Notes under the pieces: model-generated
What the model saw: only the letters and a program-made list of their open reading frames with translations
Told to the model about the DNA's origin: nothing
The model's database searches: none
Source of the DNA: an uncultured Pelagibacteraceae bacterium
Lineage (GTDB): Bacteria > Pseudomonadota > Alphaproteobacteria > Pelagibacterales > Pelagibacteraceae
Assembly: GCA_902594915.1 (NCBI GenBank)
Contig: CACJOA010000005.1
Span: 1 to 63,418, forward strand
Direction of reading: 5' to 3'
DNA: 63,418 bases
Part shown: in pieces, positions 56,395 to 63,418 of the stretch
Layout: each line of letters begins with the position of its first letter
Numbering within the stretch: the first letter of the stretch is position 1
Position numbers and translations under genes: made by a program

Positions 56395-57828
56395 TTACTT
56401 TTTGCTAACTTTTTTTGATTTTTTGAGAATTGATTTGGATTTTTTAGGGTTTGGCTTTGTTTTGTTCTCACCAGATTTTTTTACTTCAACCTTTTTTTCA
56501 GGTTTCCTCTGATCTTTGAGTTCTTGATCGAGTTGTTGTTTTTGAGATTGCTTTAAAATTTTTTCAGCTTCTTCTTTTGATATTTCTTTTTTATTAGATT
56601 TTGCTTTTTCTTTAATAAGGCTAATAATTTTTTCCTCATAAACTGTACCTCTTAAACTTGCTAAAGCTGACGGATTTTTTTGGTAGAAATCCATTACCAT
56701 TTTTTCCTGACCTGGCATCGTTCTAATTTGTTTTTGAACCTCTGTCTGCAATTCTTGTTCAGATACTTTGATTTTGTTTTGTTCACCAAACTCATTTAAA
56801 ATCAAACCAACTTTAATTCTTTTTTTTGCTATTTCTTCAAAATTTTTTCTACTTTTTTTTATATCATCTTCCGACATTCCTTGAGAAAGTATTTTAACCT
56901 CCTCTTCGATTAAATTTTCTGGTATCTCACTGACTTTAAATTTTTCAATTTCTTTTATAATCTGATTTTTTGAGAGCCTATCTAAAGAATTCTTATACTC
57001 ATCATTTATTTGTTTTGAAATTAAAGATTTAAGATTATTCAAATCTTTAGCACCTAAATTTTTTGCAAATTCATCATTTATTTTTGTTTCTTCTGGTTTT
57101 TTTATATTTTTAATTACACATTTAAATTTTGCAATTTTATTTATTAAATTTTTTTCTGGAAAATTTTCTGGCAACTTTGCTTCAACAATTTTTTCATCAC
57201 CTTTCTTAACACCAATCAACTGTTTATCAAAACCTTTTAAAAATAAATCTTTACCTAAGGTAAGCTGAGTATCTTTACCTTCCCCTCCTTTAAAAGATTT
57301 ATCATCAACAGTGGCTGTGTAATCAAAAATTACTAAATCTTTATCAACAGCTTTTGTTTGATCGGGTGCATCTTTAAAATTAGGTTGATTTTTTGCGATC
57401 TCTTGAATTCTTTTATCTGTTTCCTTTGGTTCAATCTTAACTGAGTAATCATCAAACTTTAAATTTTCAATTGTTTTTACATCAACTTTTGGAAGCTCTG
57501 TAACTGAAATCACATATTCTAGATCTTTATCTTCACCATAAGTTTTCAAATTAAGCTTAGGTTGCCCTGCTGGTTTGATTTTATTTTCTTCTAGAGCTTT
57601 TATAGAAGTATCTTTTAAGACTTTATCAAGAACTTCGTTAAATACTACTTTTCCAAATTGTCTTTTAATAATTTCTTTTGGAACTTTTCCTGGTCTAAAA
57701 CCTTTTAGATTTACCGTGCTTTTTATTTCATCATATCTCTTATCCATGTAAGTGTTCATAGTCTTTTTATCAACGAACACTTTAACGTCTTTATTGAGAC
57801 CTTTTTTATTTTCTACTACAACTTTCAT
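56395..57828 (-). CDS. tig: Trigger factor
   Basis: Ribosome-associated chaperone, 477 residues. The ribosome-binding signature GFRPGKVP is near 44-51, the FKBP-type isomerase domain near 155-245 ([30 protein letters not shown]), then the helical chaperone arms and an unusually long lysine-rich tail (about 420-477) ending KKSKKVSKK. The start codon lies only 10 bases from the 3' CCA of tRNA-Leu on the same strand, so tig is probably expressed from the tRNA promoter and cut free by tRNA processing. Confidence 0.96.
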   Translation of the reverse strand: MKVVVENKKGLNKDVKVFVDKKTMNTYMDKRYDEIKSTVNLKGFRPGKVPKEIIKRQFGKVVFNEVLDKVLKDTSIKALEENKIKPAGQPKLNLKTYGEDKDLEYVISVTELPKVDVKTIENLKFDDYSVKIEPKETDKRIQEIAKNQPNFKDAPDQTKAVDKDLVIFDYTATVDDKSFKGGEGKDTQLTLGKDLFLKGFDKQLIGVKKGDEKIVEAKLPENFPEKNLINKIAKFKCVIKNIKKPEETKINDEFAKNLGAKDLNNLKSLISKQINDEYKNSLDRLSKNQIIKEIEKFKVSEIPENLIEEEVKILSQGMSEDDIKKSRKNFEEIAKKRIKVGLILNEFGEQNKIKVSEQELQTEVQKQIRTMPGQEKMVMDFYQKNPSALASLRGTVYEEKIISLIKEKAKSNKKEISKEEAEKILKQSQKQQLDQELKDQRKPEKKVEVKKSGENKTKPNPKKSKSILKKSKKVSKK

Positions 57829-57838
57829 AATTAATCTG

Positions 57839-57923
57839 TGGTAGGGCGAAAAGGACTCGAACCTTCACAGATTGCTCTATCGGTTCCTAAGACCGACGCG
57901 TCTACCAATTCCGCCATCGCCCC
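57839..57923 (-). tRNA. tRNA-Leu (anticodon UAG)
   Basis: An 85-base minus-strand tRNA with long variable arm and encoded CCA. The acceptor GGGGCGA pairs with TCGCCCT (G1-U72), the D region is GGCGGAATTGGTAGACGCG, typical of leucine tRNAs, the anticodon loop CTTAGGA gives TAG, and the T loop is TTCGAGT. Its 3' end is 10 bases from the tig start. Confidence 0.96.
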
Positions 57924-57938
57924 ACAAATTCAGTGATT

Positions 57939-57966
57939 TTTATATATGATTGAAACTATTTGTCCA
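57939..57966 (-). promoter_or_regulatory. Promoter of tRNA-Leu and tig
   Basis: TGGACA (57966-57961, five of six to consensus), 16 bases, TATAAA (57944-57939, five of six). The next bases, AATCACTGAATTTGT, run into the tRNA and share TCACT-AATTTG with the tRNA-Val promoter. No other promoter is apparent before tig. Confidence 0.6.
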
Positions 57967-58056
57967 ACGACAATTGTAATTAATTAATAAGTTTTGAAAG
58001 ATACCTATACATATAAAATTGAAAATGGTATTTTTTTAAATAAAAACTTTAAAAAA

Positions 58057-58230
58057 ATGAGTAAAACTTCAATAGTATTAATTATATATATTCTTGGTTT
58101 AGTATTTGGAGCTTTGGTCCTTAAAATATGGAGTGCAGATACTAGCGTTTTCAAAGGTCTTCTTGGCTTAGGTTGGACAGCTTTAGCCTTAATAGGTTTA
58201 TTTTTTGCCGAGAAAAATGAAAAAAATTAA
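58057..58230 (+). CDS. Small membrane protein, 57 residues
   Basis: A short protein starting MSKTSIVLIIYILGLVFGA with two hydrophobic helices (about 5-23 and 34-51) joined by KIWSADTSVFKGLLGLG and ending FFAEKNEKN. I do not recognise a family. The ATG at 58057 was chosen over an upstream TTG at 57994 because it begins directly before the first helix. It overlaps the next gene by 14 bases, which suggests an operon. The 133 bases between it and tRNA-Leu hold the tRNA promoter on the other strand. Confidence 0.65.
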   Translation: MSKTSIVLIIYILGLVFGALVLKIWSADTSVFKGLLGLGWTALALIGLFFAEKNEKN

Positions 58231-58639
58231 ATTAGTTATTGCTTTATTTTTAATAATTACACCTCTGCATAATCTTAATTCTGAAATTATCATTATGAGC
58301 AAATGTGATGATAGGCAAGATAATTTTTTAAAGAACGAGTACATTTTAAATCTTAATCAATTGATAATGACTAGAAATTATGTTTACAAAGAAAAAACAT
58401 TTCAAAAATATAGATTGACAGATTTAAGTGTTAAAAAATCAAATTCGTATGTAAGGAATATCTATTTAGAAAATGGAAAAATTTTAACCTATAAACATGG
58501 TTATCCACAATTTTATACTCAAATTTTATTCGAAAAAGGGAAACGAGAAATCTATATTAAAACTGTCTTAAATGAGGAAGAGGGAATAGTTAAAATTTCA
58601 ACTTGTAAAAAAATAGAAACATTCAAAGAGGAAAGCTAA
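58217..58639 (+). CDS. Secreted or periplasmic protein of unknown function, 140 residues
   Basis: A signal peptide (MKKIKLVIALFLIITPLHNLNSE, cleavage near 21-23) precedes a small soluble domain with two cysteines (MSKCDDRQDN and KISTCKKIE) that could form a disulfide. The middle is rich in tyrosine, lysine and beta-strand-like sequence. I do not recognise the family. I start at the ATG 58217, giving a standard signal peptide; the annotated alternative 12 bases upstream adds MPRK only. The last four bases overlap a small opposite-strand gene. Confidence 0.65.
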   Translation: MKKIKLVIALFLIITPLHNLNSEIIIMSKCDDRQDNFLKNEYILNLNQLIMTRNYVYKEKTFQKYRLTDLSVKKSNSYVRNIYLENGKILTYKHGYPQFYTQILFEKGKREIYIKTVLNEEEGIVKISTCKKIETFKEES

Positions 58640-58761
58640 TTCTTTTTTTTACTTTTAAAAAAAGACTTTTTTTTATCTGAAAATCTACTATTGGTAATAT
58701 TGCTCCTATGTCTTGCATATGCTTGCTTCTGTGCTTGTTTTAAAGCCTTTTTTGATGACAT
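58636..58761 (-). CDS. Very basic 41-residue protein
   Basis: Short open frame six bases after the stop of the histidine phosphatase, on the same strand. It reads MSSKKALKQAQKQAYARHR, then SNITNSRFSDKKK and a SFFKSKKKN tail: strongly positive, no hydrophobic helix, a predicted helix at the N-terminus. Such composition suggests RNA or ribosome binding, but this is only inference. Its tight spacing to the upstream gene and the lack of any other use for these 126 bases support a real gene. Confidence 0.45.
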   Translation of the reverse strand: MSSKKALKQAQKQAYARHRSNITNSRFSDKKKSFFKSKKKN

Positions 58762-58767
58762 ATTTGT

Positions 58768-59325
58768 TTAATAGATAATTTTTATTGTATCTATTATATT
58801 AAAATTTTTGTCTGAAACAACTATTTCACCAGACAAAGGAGTATAATTTAAAACCTCAGATATTAAAACATAGTGAGTTACCAAAATTAAATTTTTATCG
58901 CTATTAAATTTTTTTATATACCCTTTCAACTCTTTCAGTTGTTTATCTTTGTTTTTTCTATATTTTGAACTATAAAATGAGTTCAAAAAGGACTTTGTAG
59001 AAAAATTTTTAAAAGCAATTTTAGCAGTTTCCTTGCATCTGCACCACTCGCTAGAAAAAACTTTGTCTATTTTTATTTTATTTTGTTTGAAAAATTTACC
59101 GATCATTAATGCTTGTTTTCTCCCCTCTTCACTCAAATTTCTTTGAGTTGAACAATCGTTTAAATTGAAATCACCAGGATCTCCACTTCCAGGTGCATAT
59201 GCATGTCTTATAAATATTAATTTTCCACCATTCTCAAGTTGTTTCGATAAGTTTTTTTTTAAATCTGCTTTAATAGGTGTTGTTAAAGATATAAATATTA
59301 TTAATAAAAATTTATATAATTTCAT
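58768..59325 (-). CDS. Histidine phosphatase family protein, periplasmic
   Basis: A 185-residue phosphoglycerate-mutase-like (histidine phosphatase) protein. A signal peptide (about 1-20, FISLTTPIKA) precedes the catalytic FIRHAYAPG, with the nucleophilic histidine at 41; FSSEWCRCKETA and LVTHYVLISEVL supply the other conserved arginine and histidine. Export suggests a phosphomonoesterase for an envelope or dissolved organic phosphate, but the substrate is unknown. Its ATG faces the UDG ATG with two bases between. Confidence 0.85.
   Translation of the reverse strand: MKLYKFLLIIFISLTTPIKADLKKNLSKQLENGGKLIFIRHAYAPGSGDPGDFNLNDCSTQRNLSEEGRKQALMIGKFFKQNKIKIDKVFSSEWCRCKETAKIAFKNFSTKSFLNSFYSSKYRKNKDKQLKELKGYIKKFNSDKNLILVTHYVLISEVLNYTPLSGEIVVSDKNFNIIDTIKIIY
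59315..59320 (+). promoter_or_regulatory. -10 box placed for a leaderless uracil-DNA glycosylase transcript
   Basis: A consensus TATAAT lies seven bases before the ATG of the uracil-DNA glycosylase gene, so RNA would start at or next to the A of the start codon. It sits inside the coding start of the divergent histidine phosphatase. I see no good -35 and no Shine-Dalgarno, consistent with but not proof of a leaderless mRNA. Confidence 0.4.
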
Positions 59326-59327
59326 TT

Positions 59328-60008
59328 ATGGATATTAGATTAAACAATTTAAATAAAACAATAGTAAATTGCAAAAAATGTCCTCGACTTGTAAAATTTA
59401 TTAATAAAGTTAGTAAAAATAAAAGAAAACAAAATATTAATGAAATTTACTGGGGAAAGCCTGTTCCTGGATTTGGTAATCTAAATTCTAAATTAGCAAT
59501 TATAGGTTTAGCTCCAGCTGCCCATGGCGGCACTCGAACTGGAAGGGCTTTTACCGGAGATAAATCAGGAGATTTTTTATTTAAGTGCTTATATGAAGTT
59601 GGAATTTCAAATATTCCCTTCTCAAAAAACTTAAATGATAATTTAAAACTTAAATCTACTTATATAACTAATATTTTAAAATGTGTACCCCCTGAAGATA
59701 AACCTTTAACTAACGAAATTTCAAATTGTTCTAATTTTTTTGATGAGGAGATTTTATCTTTAAAAAAACTAAAAGTTATTGTAACACTAGGAAAAGTAGC
59801 GTTTGATAATTGTATCAAATTATATAAACAAAAACTTGAGATTAAAAAAAAATTTATTTTTAAACATGGTAAAGAACAGATATTACCAAACGGATTGATT
59901 ATATTATCAAGTTACCATCCAAGCCCAAGAAATGTAAATACAAAGCTTATCTCAAATAAAATGATGGTTAACTTATTTAAAAAAGCAAAAAAGTTAGCTA
60001 AGTTTTAA
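59328..60008 (+). CDS. Uracil-DNA glycosylase, family 5 (UDGb)
   Basis: Removes uracil and some deaminated bases from DNA. The 226-residue protein shows Cys15 and Cys18 (CKKC), two further cysteines in LKCVPPEDKP and SNC that complete a 4Fe-4S site, motif 1 GLAPAAHGGTRTGRAFTGD at 60-78 and motif 2 SYHPSPRNVN near the C-terminus. The AAHG form of motif 1, lacking the usual catalytic Asp/Asn, separates family 5 from family 4. The end overlaps ybgC by 11 bases. Confidence 0.9.
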   Translation: MDIRLNNLNKTIVNCKKCPRLVKFINKVSKNKRKQNINEIYWGKPVPGFGNLNSKLAIIGLAPAAHGGTRTGRAFTGDKSGDFLFKCLYEVGISNIPFSKNLNDNLKLKSTYITNILKCVPPEDKPLTNEISNCSNFFDEEILSLKKLKVIVTLGKVAFDNCIKLYKQKLEIKKKFIFKHGKEQILPNGLIILSSYHPSPRNVNTKLISNKMMVNLFKKAKKLAKF

Positions 60009-60420
60009 TACTGTCACAAAAAAAAGGTTTAAATTTTAAATATATTTCCTCTGGTATTTTTACTGGCTTTCCCTCTTTATTTATAAATACCAAATGAACT
60101 TTTGCTTCTACTATCACTTTTTCAGCTTTTGTAATAATTTGATTCATGAAGAATGATGTTTTAGTTATTGATTTTATAAATGATCTTATTGTTAGTTCAT
60201 CCTCTAAAAATGCGGATTGTTTGTACTCAATATTGCAAGATTTAACTATAATTAAAGAATCAAATAAATTCTTAATTTTTTTATTACTAAATCCTATTGA
60301 AAATAAAGCTTCAGTTCTCGCTCGTTCTAAGAATTTTAAATAGTTAGCGTAATAAACTACTCCTCCAGAATCTGTATCTTCATAATAAACTTTCAATTTA
60401 TGAAAGAAATTTTTATGCAT
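59998..60420 (-). CDS. ybgC: Acyl-CoA thioesterase YbgC (Tol-Pal associated)
   Basis: Hot-dog fold thioesterase of 140 residues. The signature EDTDSGGVVYYANYLKFLERAR is at about 14-35 with the catalytic Asp17, followed by the usual second-half strands. In most Proteobacteria the gene heads the tolQRAB-pal operon; here it stands alone between unrelated genes, so the Tol link cannot be inferred from context. It is convergent with the UDG gene, overlapping by 11 bases. Confidence 0.9.
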   Translation of the reverse strand: MHKNFFHKLKVYYEDTDSGGVVYYANYLKFLERARTEALFSIGFSNKKIKNLFDSLIIVKSCNIEYKQSAFLEDELTIRSFIKSITKTSFFMNQIITKAEKVIVEAKVHLVFINKEGKPVKIPEEIYLKFKPFFCDSIKT

Positions 60421-60476
60421 GAAAAATTATACCAAATAATTAATTAATTTACAGAAACTAAGGTATAAATAATAGT

Positions 60477-60617
60477 ATGAATATTTTTATAATTTGGCTA
60501 GCGTTAGTAATCGCTTGGAATTTTGGCTATCCACAAGCAAGTCCGTTAGAGGATGTTTTGGTGGCAATAGTCTTATCTTTCTTTAGCACTATTCTAAAAA
60601 AATATTTTAAGATATAG
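60477..60617 (+). CDS. Small membrane protein, 46 residues
   Basis: An open frame in the gap between ybgC and the DUF3047 gene. It encodes MNIFIIWLALVIAWNFGYP, then QASPLEDVLVAIVLSFFSTI and a basic end LKKYFKI: two short helices with a proline-containing turn and a positive C-terminus. I recognise no family. Its stop is next to the last base of the frameshifted gene on the other strand. Codon use looks like that of neighbours. Plausible, unproven. Confidence 0.5.
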   Translation: MNIFIIWLALVIAWNFGYPQASPLEDVLVAIVLSFFSTILKKYFKI

Positions 60618-61269
60618 CTAAAACTGAGAGAAAAAAATATTTTGATAATAAGCGACAGCTTTCATCTTTGAATTATCTGTATCTGTCATTATGGCTAATC
60701 CATCTAACTCTATCACATCTAAATTATGAAATTTTTTAAAATCTTCTTTGACATTTGCTTTAACAGTAACCCATTTATTAAGATTATCCTTTGTATTAGC
60801 TAAAACTTTATCAATAGATTTTTTAGTATATGGGCTTGGTGAATTATGTCCAATATCATTATTGCTTGAAAAGACATAGTTAATAGCTCTATTTGAAAGT
60901 GGTGTAGCTCCTGTTTTTTTTACTGCAAAAAACTCTTGCTGCAAAGTCATGTCCTTTTTTTGAATTTTCATTTATTCCAGATAAATCCATTTCTATTTTC
61001 CAAGTTATATTAATAAATGGAGTCTTATTGAGATCTATTTTCATTTCTTTACCTAATCCAGACGCAGCATTATCTGCAACGGCCTTTAAAAAGTTGCCCT
61101 TCTTATTAGATCCAACAGTATAAATTGTTTTTTTTTGCGCACCTCTGACCTTTCTTACTTGTAATTCACTAAGTTCATTTGCTGTAAAATCAAAAACTGT
61201 AACTTCATTTGTATAGCCCAGTTCAGTCATTAATAAAAAACACAACCAAATTTTAATAAAAATTTTCAT
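60618..61269 (-). pseudogene. DUF3047 family secreted protein, broken by a single-base frameshift
   Basis: Two overlapping frames together spell one protein. The upstream frame has a signal peptide from the ATG at 61269 (MKIFIKIWLCFLLMTELGYTNE) and runs through DFTANELSELQVRKVRG, DNAASGLGKEM and WKIEMDLSGINENSKKGHDFAARVF. The downstream frame resumes with AVKKTGATPLSNRAINYVFSS and ends EFDGLAIMTDTDN-like (LDGLAIMTDTDNSK), the DUF3047 C-terminal signature. The join is at six T on the coding strand (A run 60927-60932); five T would restore the reading frame. It is either a recent pseudogene, a sequencing error, or programmed slippage. Confidence 0.8.
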
Positions 61270-61359
61270 AATAAATATTTTTTTAAAAAAAGTTGTTAAT
61301 ACATTATTTTGACAAAATTTAAACAATCAAAAATCAATTTTAGTTCGTATATATTTATT

Positions 61360-61497
61360 ATGAAGACAATTTCAATTTTTATCCTTTTAATTTATTGGTC
61401 AATAATGATATTCGCTCCAGTTATGTCAAAAGATGTAAAAATGGGAAGAGCTAAGATAAATAATTTTAAGATAGTTGACCAAAAACCTCGGAGTTAA
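61360..61497 (+). CDS. Small secreted or membrane-anchored peptide, 45 residues
   Basis: Starts MKTISIFILLIYWSIMIFAP, a single hydrophobic helix or signal peptide, followed by VMSKDVKMGRAKINNFKIV and a DQKPRS end. It diverges from the DUF3047 gene across 90 bases and its last four bases overlap the convergent SDR gene. No family recognised. The ATG at 61360 was preferred to an in-frame start 51 bases upstream because the hydrophobic segment follows at once. Confidence 0.45.
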   Translation: MKTISIFILLIYWSIMIFAPVMSKDVKMGRAKINNFKIVDQKPRS

Positions 61498-62246
61498 TAA
61501 GTAGATCTGCCACCGCTGATATCAAAAACAGCGGCTGTTGAGAAGGTATTTTCCTCTGAAGATAACCAACAAACTAATGAAGTAAACTCTTTAACTTCAA
61601 GGAATCTCCCTCTTGGGACCTTTGATAGCATTCTTTGAACATGCTCTTTGGTCATTTGATCTAAAATACGTGTTTTAGCTCCCGCAGGGGTAACAGCGTT
61701 AACAGCTATATTTTTATCTGCCAACTCTTTACCCAAAGATTTAGTTAAACCTATAGCTCCTGCTTTTCCTGCACTATATGCGCTAGCGTTAGCGTTGCCA
61801 TCTTTTCCAGCTACAGATGCAACATTAACAATTCTACCGTAATTACTCTTGATCATATTAGGTACTATCACTTTACAACAATTGAACGTACCCATTAAAT
61901 TGACATCTACAACCTTTTTCCACATATCAATATCATATTCCCATAAAGTTGATGTTGGGCCTGTAACTCCAGCATTATTAATTAGTATATCGATATTTGA
62001 TTTTTTCAAAATCTTGCTAGCACAAATCTCTACTTCTTTATAATTAGATACGTCGATTGTATTAGCACTTAATTTAGGATTGTTAAGATCTTTTATAACA
62101 TGATCTATCATTTTTGTGTCTGTATCCCAAATAATTACTTGGGCGCCAGAATTTAAAAATCTTTTAACAATATCCAACCCAAAACCTTGGGCACCCCCTG
62201 TTACAAGTGCAGTTCTGTTATTAAAATCAAAAGTAATTTTATTCAT
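61494..62246 (-). CDS. SDR family NAD(P)-dependent oxidoreductase
   Basis: Classical short-chain dehydrogenase of 250 residues. TGGAQGFG at 16-23 binds the cofactor, aspartate in IIWDTDT (about 39-45) suggests preference for NAD over NADP, NNAG is at 90-93, and the catalytic Ser144, Tyr157 and Lys161 are in place. Closest in style to FabG-like sugar or hydroxy-acid dehydrogenases. It begins four bases after the NCS1 transporter gene, so its substrate may be derived from what that transporter imports. Confidence 0.9.
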   Translation of the reverse strand: MNKITFDFNNRTALVTGGAQGFGLDIVKRFLNSGAQVIIWDTDTKMIDHVIKDLNNPKLSANTIDVSNYKEVEICASKILKKSNIDILINNAGVTGPTSTLWEYDIDMWKKVVDVNLMGTFNCCKVIVPNMIKSNYGRIVNVASVAGKDGNANASAYSAGKAGAIGLTKSLGKELADKNIAVNAVTPAGAKTRILDQMTKEHVQRMLSKVPRGRFLEVKEFTSLVCWLSSEENTFSTAAVFDISGGRSTY

Positions 62247-62250
62247 TTAA

Positions 62251-63418
62251 TTATTTTTTAACTAATAAAAGATAAACAAGCGCTGCAATAAAAGCTCCAA
62301 TAATCCAAGAATAAGATTGTAAAAACATTAAATTTGAATTCCAAATTGTAGATGCAGAAAAAACAAAACCCAAAATTAAAGAATAAACACCTTTTAAATG
62401 CCAGCCAGCGCTATAATAATATTCCCCATTACTTTCTAGTGAATAGATATCTTTGTTATTTAATCCACCTTTTTTAATAAAGTAAAAATCACAAATCATA
62501 ATTCCAAATAAAGGTCCAAAAAAAGCACTAAACGTATCTACTATTGATAAGATTCCAATCTGACTAAAATAGGTAAGCCAGAAAATTCCAATTATAAAAC
62601 CAAGGATTGAAATAACAATACTTGAACTTTTAATAGTTAGTAAAGAGGGAACAAAGTTTATAAGTGTATACTGAGATGGAATAAAATTAACAATTAAATT
62701 TGTTGATGCTGATGCGATTATTATTAAAATTAAAACTAAATTAGTGACAAGCAAATTATCTAAATTTCCAATTATATCTGTTGGATTTGTATAAATTCTT
62801 GAAATACTATCTGCACCTTGTTTAAAAAAAGCATCAACACCAACCACAACAAATAATGCAAAAAAAGAAAAAATAATTAAATTCAAAATTATGCTAATAT
62901 TTCCTTTTTTTAATTCTTTTTCGTTTTTTACATATCTCGAATAATCTCCAAAACTCAAAATTATAATTGAGAAGTAAGCAAATATCGTACCTGCAACAGT
63001 AACTAATGCCACAAAATTATTAAAATTAAATATACTCTCAACATTTAAAGATTGTAAAAAAGCCATATATGTAAATTTTACATCGCTTAAAAGAACTGAA
63101 AAAAAGAATAACAACATTCCTGAATAAACTGAGATTGCAGAAAAAATAATAATTTTTTTATTAAAAACCATACCAACACTAAATAATAATATTTGTAAAA
63201 TCAATGAGAGGGTTATTGCAAACCAATCAATTAAATTCATACCGAGAAAAAATGTTAAAAAGATTTGATGATCTAATAATGATGGCTCAAAATAAAATAT
63301 AACTACTCGAACTAAATAACCAAATGCCTTTGATAAAAAGTATGTTTGAATGCCAAATAAAAATATCCCAACTAAACATCTGATAAAACCAAAATATTTA
63401 GCTCCCTTAATTCCTAGA
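62251..63418 (-). CDS. NCS1-type nucleobase/hydantoin-like permease, 5' end beyond the window
   Basis: An integral membrane protein related to the nucleobase:cation symporter-1 family. At least 388 residues are in the window with about ten helices. The frame is open to the right edge: the part above the ATG at 63240 reads GIKGAKYFGFIRCLVGIF and FGIQTYFLSKAFGYL, the conserved TM2-TM3 region of NCS1 proteins. So 63240 is an internal methionine and the gene is cut by the window, with roughly 80-100 residues missing. FGDYSRYVKNEKEL is a family hallmark. Substrate is unclear; the SDR follows after four bases. Confidence 0.85.
   Translation of the reverse strand, partial: LGIKGAKYFGFIRCLVGIFLFGIQTYFLSKAFGYLVRVVIFYFEPSLLDHQIFLTFFLGMNLIDWFAITLSLILQILLFSVGMVFNKKIIIFSAISVYSGMLLFFFSVLLSDVKFTYMAFLQSLNVESIFNFNNFVALVTVAGTIFAYFSIIILSFGDYSRYVKNEKELKKGNISIILNLIIFSFFALFVVVGVDAFFKQGADSISRIYTNPTDIIGNLDNLLVTNLVLILIIIASASTNLIVNFIPSQYTLINFVPSLLTIKSSSIVISILGFIIGIFWLTYFSQIGILSIVDTFSAFFGPLFGIMICDFYFIKKGGLNNKDIYSLESNGEYYYSAGWHLKGVYSLILGFVFSASTIWNSNLMFLQSYSWIIGAFIAALVYLLLVKK

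Noticed and set aside
57994..58056. Upstream TTG start for the small membrane protein, adding 21 residues.
   Set aside because: The extension is polar, has no recognisable feature, and the ATG at 58057 directly precedes the first helix.
60618..61326. Two independent overlapping genes instead of one frameshifted DUF3047 gene.
   Set aside because: The second frame alone lacks a signal peptide and the first half of the family pattern, and the two halves join in register at a homopolymer.
63238..63240. ATG at 63240 as the start of the NCS1 permease (329 residues).
   Set aside because: The same frame continues without a stop to the window edge and the added sequence carries the conserved NCS1 N-terminal helices, so this methionine is internal.
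1..63418. CRISPR arrays, insertion sequences, prophage genes, toxin-antitoxin or defence modules.
   Set aside because: No direct repeat arrays, transposase motifs, integrases or phage structural genes were found in any frame; AT-rich homopolymer runs do not amount to repeats.

Overview
This window reads as one contiguous piece of a strongly AT-rich, very compact alphaproteobacterial chromosome, most likely SAR11 / Candidatus Pelagibacter. Three things point there: the lysine/isoleucine/asparagine-rich proteins, the almost complete absence of intergenic DNA (most genes overlap by 1-17 bases or abut), and a gene order that follows the standard alphaproteobacterial backbone with several usual genes missing. 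No rRNA, CRISPR array, insertion sequence, phage or defence island was seen.

Layout. 2-2065 (+): ispDF, pgpA, a CinA C-terminal-domain gene. 2042-8503 (-): an operon tpiA, secG, pyrG, kdsA, eno, ftsB-like, lipA, COQ10/RatA-like. 8559-15972 (+): PpiD/SurA-like chaperone, trpE, trpG, trpD, trpC, then lexA with a LexA operator, then gltX. 15949-27558 (-): translation and envelope operon rpsB, tsf, frr, uppS, cdsA, dxr, bamA, ompH/skp, fabZ, lpxD, lpxA, lpxI, lpxB, with a structured leader before rpsB. 27686-51375 (-): the complete 14-gene nuoA-N respiratory complex I operon followed by birA, coaX, rnj, a DUF1467 gene, proS, lolC, lolD and dnaE. 51579-51744 (-): tRNA-Val and tRNA-Asp. 51821-57923 (-): tRNA-Leu, tig, clpP, clpX, lon and a 39-residue membrane peptide.

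57924-63418 is the only accessory-like part: several very small, mostly membrane or secreted proteins, a histidine phosphatase and a family 5 uracil-DNA glycosylase whose start codons face each other 2 bases apart, ybgC, a frameshifted DUF3047 gene, and an SDR dehydrogenase with an NCS1-type transporter that runs off the right edge.

The genes work together as housekeeping modules: isoprenoid and undecaprenyl precursors (ispDF, dxr, uppS), lipid A and outer-membrane assembly (lpxA/D/I/B, fabZ, kdsA, bamA, skp, lolC/D), tryptophan synthesis from chorismate to indole-glycerol phosphate (trpEGDC, with trpF not here), NADH oxidation (nuo) and protein quality control (tig, clpPX, lon). The points most worth a second look are in small non-coding signals: a pseudoknot-capable rpsB leader, a perfect-spacing LexA box, a Fur-like palindrome upstream of nuo, a motif shared by two tRNA promoters, a tRNA fused to the tig leader, and a hairpin against the lpxD start codon at a rearranged fabZ-lpxD junction. 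All identifications come from reading the sequence and remembered family knowledge; no database search was run.
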